Shown: positions 62,751 through 64,000 of the stretch, piece after piece
How positions within the stretch are numbered: the first letter of the stretch is position 1
Layout of the letters: the number at the start of each line of letters is the position of its first letter
Source of the DNA: Prochlorothrix sp035285005
Lineage (GTDB): Bacteria > Cyanobacteriota > Cyanobacteriia > Prochlorotrichales > Prochlorotrichaceae
Assembly (NCBI GenBank): GCA_035285005.1
Contig: JAYKIB010000093.1
Coordinates: 1-64,000 of the forward strand
Length of the DNA: 64,000 bases
Direction of reading: 5' to 3'
Program-made: the position numbers and the translations under genes
The notes under the pieces: generated by a model
Told to the model about the DNA's origin: nothing
The model's database searches: none
The model's input: only the letters and a program-made list of their open reading frames with translations

Positions 62751-63488
62751 CTACTGGCTCAGGGCCTTGATAAAACGCTGCAAACGAGTTAACACCCCTG
62801 GCCTATTTCCGCTCCCTGGGGCTGCCCCGCCTCCGGTCTCCTGATCTGCGGGACCCATCTCCGCTCCATCACCGTACAAAATCAGTTCCACATCTTCCCC
62901 AGAGGGTTTGGTGGCAAAGTCCTGAATCTTGCGATAGGTGCCGTCTTGCTCTTGCCACAGTTCCCAGGAGCCGGGATAGCAGCGGAACAGCGCAGCTTGG
63001 TCGAGGGGCTGGAGATAGTAGCAGGGTTCGATCGTACTCAAGAATCGATCGCGTAATCGACGGGCCGCATAACCAATCCCCACCGCCACCACATCTTCCA
63101 AGCAGGGATTAAGCAAAATAATCGGGCGCGGGCTCGCTGCGTCGCAGATTTTCTCCACCTCTTCCACTTCCACCGAAGAAGGCTCGATGAAAATAAAGAG
63201 CGATTCTTCATCCTTAATCTTGGTCTCATTTAACCCCCGCACCGTAAAAGCGGGGTTGTTCCAGTCTCGACGGGCAAGGGCAGCTGCCCCCGCATCCGGA
63301 AACAGCAGTCGCAGTTGGGATTCCAAAGACGTGAAGGGTTGAATAAACTGTTCGGCAATGGGCTGAATTTTCAGTTCAGGAATATTAATTTCCACTTGAA
63401 TCCGAAGATATCCCGCATCCAGCGCAGCTTGGGCCGCAGCTTGGGCTTGGGTCACAGCTTCGTTCAGGTCTTTGGGCAGTGGTACCAT
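62751..63488 (-). CDS. DUF1995 family protein
   Basis: 245 residues from MVPLPKDLNEAVTQAQAAAQAAL. DUF1995 features: IQVEINIPELKIQPIAEQFIQ, LRLLFPDAGAAALARRDW, LFIFIEPSSVEVEEVEKICDAA, RPIILLNPCLEDVVAVGIGYAARRLRDRFLSTIEPCYYLQPL and YPGSWELWQEQDGTYRKIQDF. The family is shared by cyanobacteria and chloroplasts and appears in adenylate-kinase-linked or lipid-associated plastid proteins, but the function is not settled. The start at 63488 is preferred to 63629, since the upstream 47 codons include part of an F1 repeat. The C-terminal Gly/Ala/Pro tail is specific. Confidence 0.88.
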   Translation of the reverse strand: MVPLPKDLNEAVTQAQAAAQAALDAGYLRIQVEINIPELKIQPIAEQFIQPFTSLESQLRLLFPDAGAAALARRDWNNPAFTVRGLNETKIKDEESLFIFIEPSSVEVEEVEKICDAASPRPIILLNPCLEDVVAVGIGYAARRLRDRFLSTIEPCYYLQPLDQAALFRCYPGSWELWQEQDGTYRKIQDFATKPSGEDVELILYGDGAEMGPADQETGGGAAPGSGNRPGVLTRLQRFIKALSQ

Positions 63489-63575
63489 GGGCGTGATTTT
63501 GGTTAATTTTCGGGGATTGTTGTAAATCGCAAGGTTATGCGTATGAAAAGCAGGAGGGGAGTAGGCTAAGGTAAA

Positions 63576-63643
63576 GGGCACCTCAATAGACCTTGAGTCT
63601 GACGGGAGTGACTGGACGAAAATTTTCATTGTTCGAGGTGCCC
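63576..63643. repeat. F1 repeat lacking the central hairpin
   Basis: GGGCACCTCAATAGACC ... TTTTCATTGTTCGAGGTGCCC, 68 bases, comparable to the hairpin-less copy at 32766-32828. Confidence 0.7.
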
Positions 63644-63737
63644 CACGGATTGAACTGATTTAAGGTCAGTTTCCAGTGAAGCACGTTGTTGCAACCCCGC
63701 TCCCAACCGACCCCCTTGGATTGAGAAGGAATCGAAT

Positions 63738-64000
63738 ATGACCAACCAGAATCCCACTTCCCCCTCCGAACAGCCATCCAAGGGCCAGCCCACCTCACCC
63801 AATCAACCCAATCAGCGGAAGCGTATTGGGGAATTTTTAGTGGAGGCTGGGTTTATCACACCGTCCCATGTGGAGGTGGCTCTATTGGATCAGAGCGTGA
63901 CGGGGCATCGCCTGGGGGAAATTATGGTCCTGCGGGGTTGGGTGGATCAACCCACAGTGGACTCGATTGTGAAGCTACAGGCCGAGGGAGGGTCTGCTCC
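63738..64000 (+). CDS. GspE/PilB N-terminal-domain-like protein, start only
   Basis: Open frame from ATG at 63738 to the window end. After a Pro/Ser/Gln-rich lead (about 30 residues) comes RKRIGEFLVEAGFITPSHVEVALLDQS, then GHRLGEIMVLRGWVDQPTVDSIVKLQ. This is the MshEN/T2SSE N-terminal helical pattern (LGEILVxxG...) found in the type IV pilus ATPases and in many short cyanobacterial proteins. Only 87 codons are visible, so whether an ATPase follows is unknown. Confidence 0.65.
   Translation, partial: MTNQNPTSPSEQPSKGQPTSPNQPNQRKRIGEFLVEAGFITPSHVEVALLDQSVTGHRLGEIMVLRGWVDQPTVDSIVKLQAEGGSA

Overview
The window is chromosomal DNA from a cyanobacterium. Evidence: dense CGATCG/GCGATCGC (HIP1-type) octamers; a cyanobacterial LexA with its own GTAC-type SOS boxes; an IctB-family protein; DUF3386, DUF1995 and DUF2237 proteins; a group 2 sigma factor; and a glutamine synthetase inactivating factor preceded by glutamine riboswitches. 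No rRNA, tRNA, CRISPR array or prophage was seen. GC content is moderate to high and gene order is loose: mostly single genes, a few short operons, and many intergenic regions filled with small repeats.

Layout. 1-6.1 kb: end of an unknown gene, then a 1525-residue DUF4011/helicase/Vsr-like nuclease that looks like a stand-alone antiphage protein. 6.1-20 kb: dnaX, selO, an orphan ABC ATPase, a class III adenylate cyclase receptor, a family 2 glycosyltransferase, DUF547, rhodanese, methyltransferase, uvrC. 20-33 kb: thioredoxin-TPR protein, a multi-domain hybrid histidine kinase, tldD, a small SMR/DMT membrane protein, lexA with two SOS boxes, a TrkA-N ion channel, DUF3386, a sialate-esterase-like hydrolase, DUF2237. 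33-39 kb: Mn/Zn-type ABC ATPase and permease, cinA, a coiled-coil protein, cutA. 39-42 kb: a nitrogen/glutamine module made of a promoter overlapped by an NtcA site, a glutamine riboswitch and a short DUF4278 protein, a second glutamine riboswitch and an IF17-like (gifB) protein, then a glutaminase. 42-50 kb: ictB, mtnB, a giant O-antigen-ligase-like membrane protein, a group 2 sigma factor. 50-54 kb: a nickel/cobalt ECF transporter operon (NikL-like, CbiM, CbiQ, CbiO) behind a palindromic operator. 54-64 kb: a TIGR03960/DUF2344 radical SAM protein, an acyl-CoA dehydrogenase homologue, prolyl oligopeptidase, a PPP-type phosphatase, DUF1995, and the start of a GspE/PilB N-domain protein.

The second theme is small non-autonomous mobile DNA. 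The main family (called F1 here, about 100 bp) has ends GGGCACCTCGATTAAT / ATTAATCGAGGTGCCC, a central hairpin whose arms vary in a compensated way, and 4-5 bp target duplications. About 25 intact, truncated or decayed copies are present. In three places one F1 copy sits inside another at the same internal position. F2 (about 145 bp, ends AGAGGATGTTTGAAAAC) and a composite F4-F3 element (about 130 bp) are further families; one F1 copy has inserted into an F4-F3 copy. No transposase that could mobilise them is encoded in the window.

The glutamine module is the most coherent regulatory system. By family knowledge, high glutamine should switch on both riboswitch-controlled proteins, while NtcA should shut the promoter under nitrogen starvation. 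The products would then damp glutamine synthetase and possibly PII-linked arginine synthesis, next to a gene able to hydrolyse glutamine.
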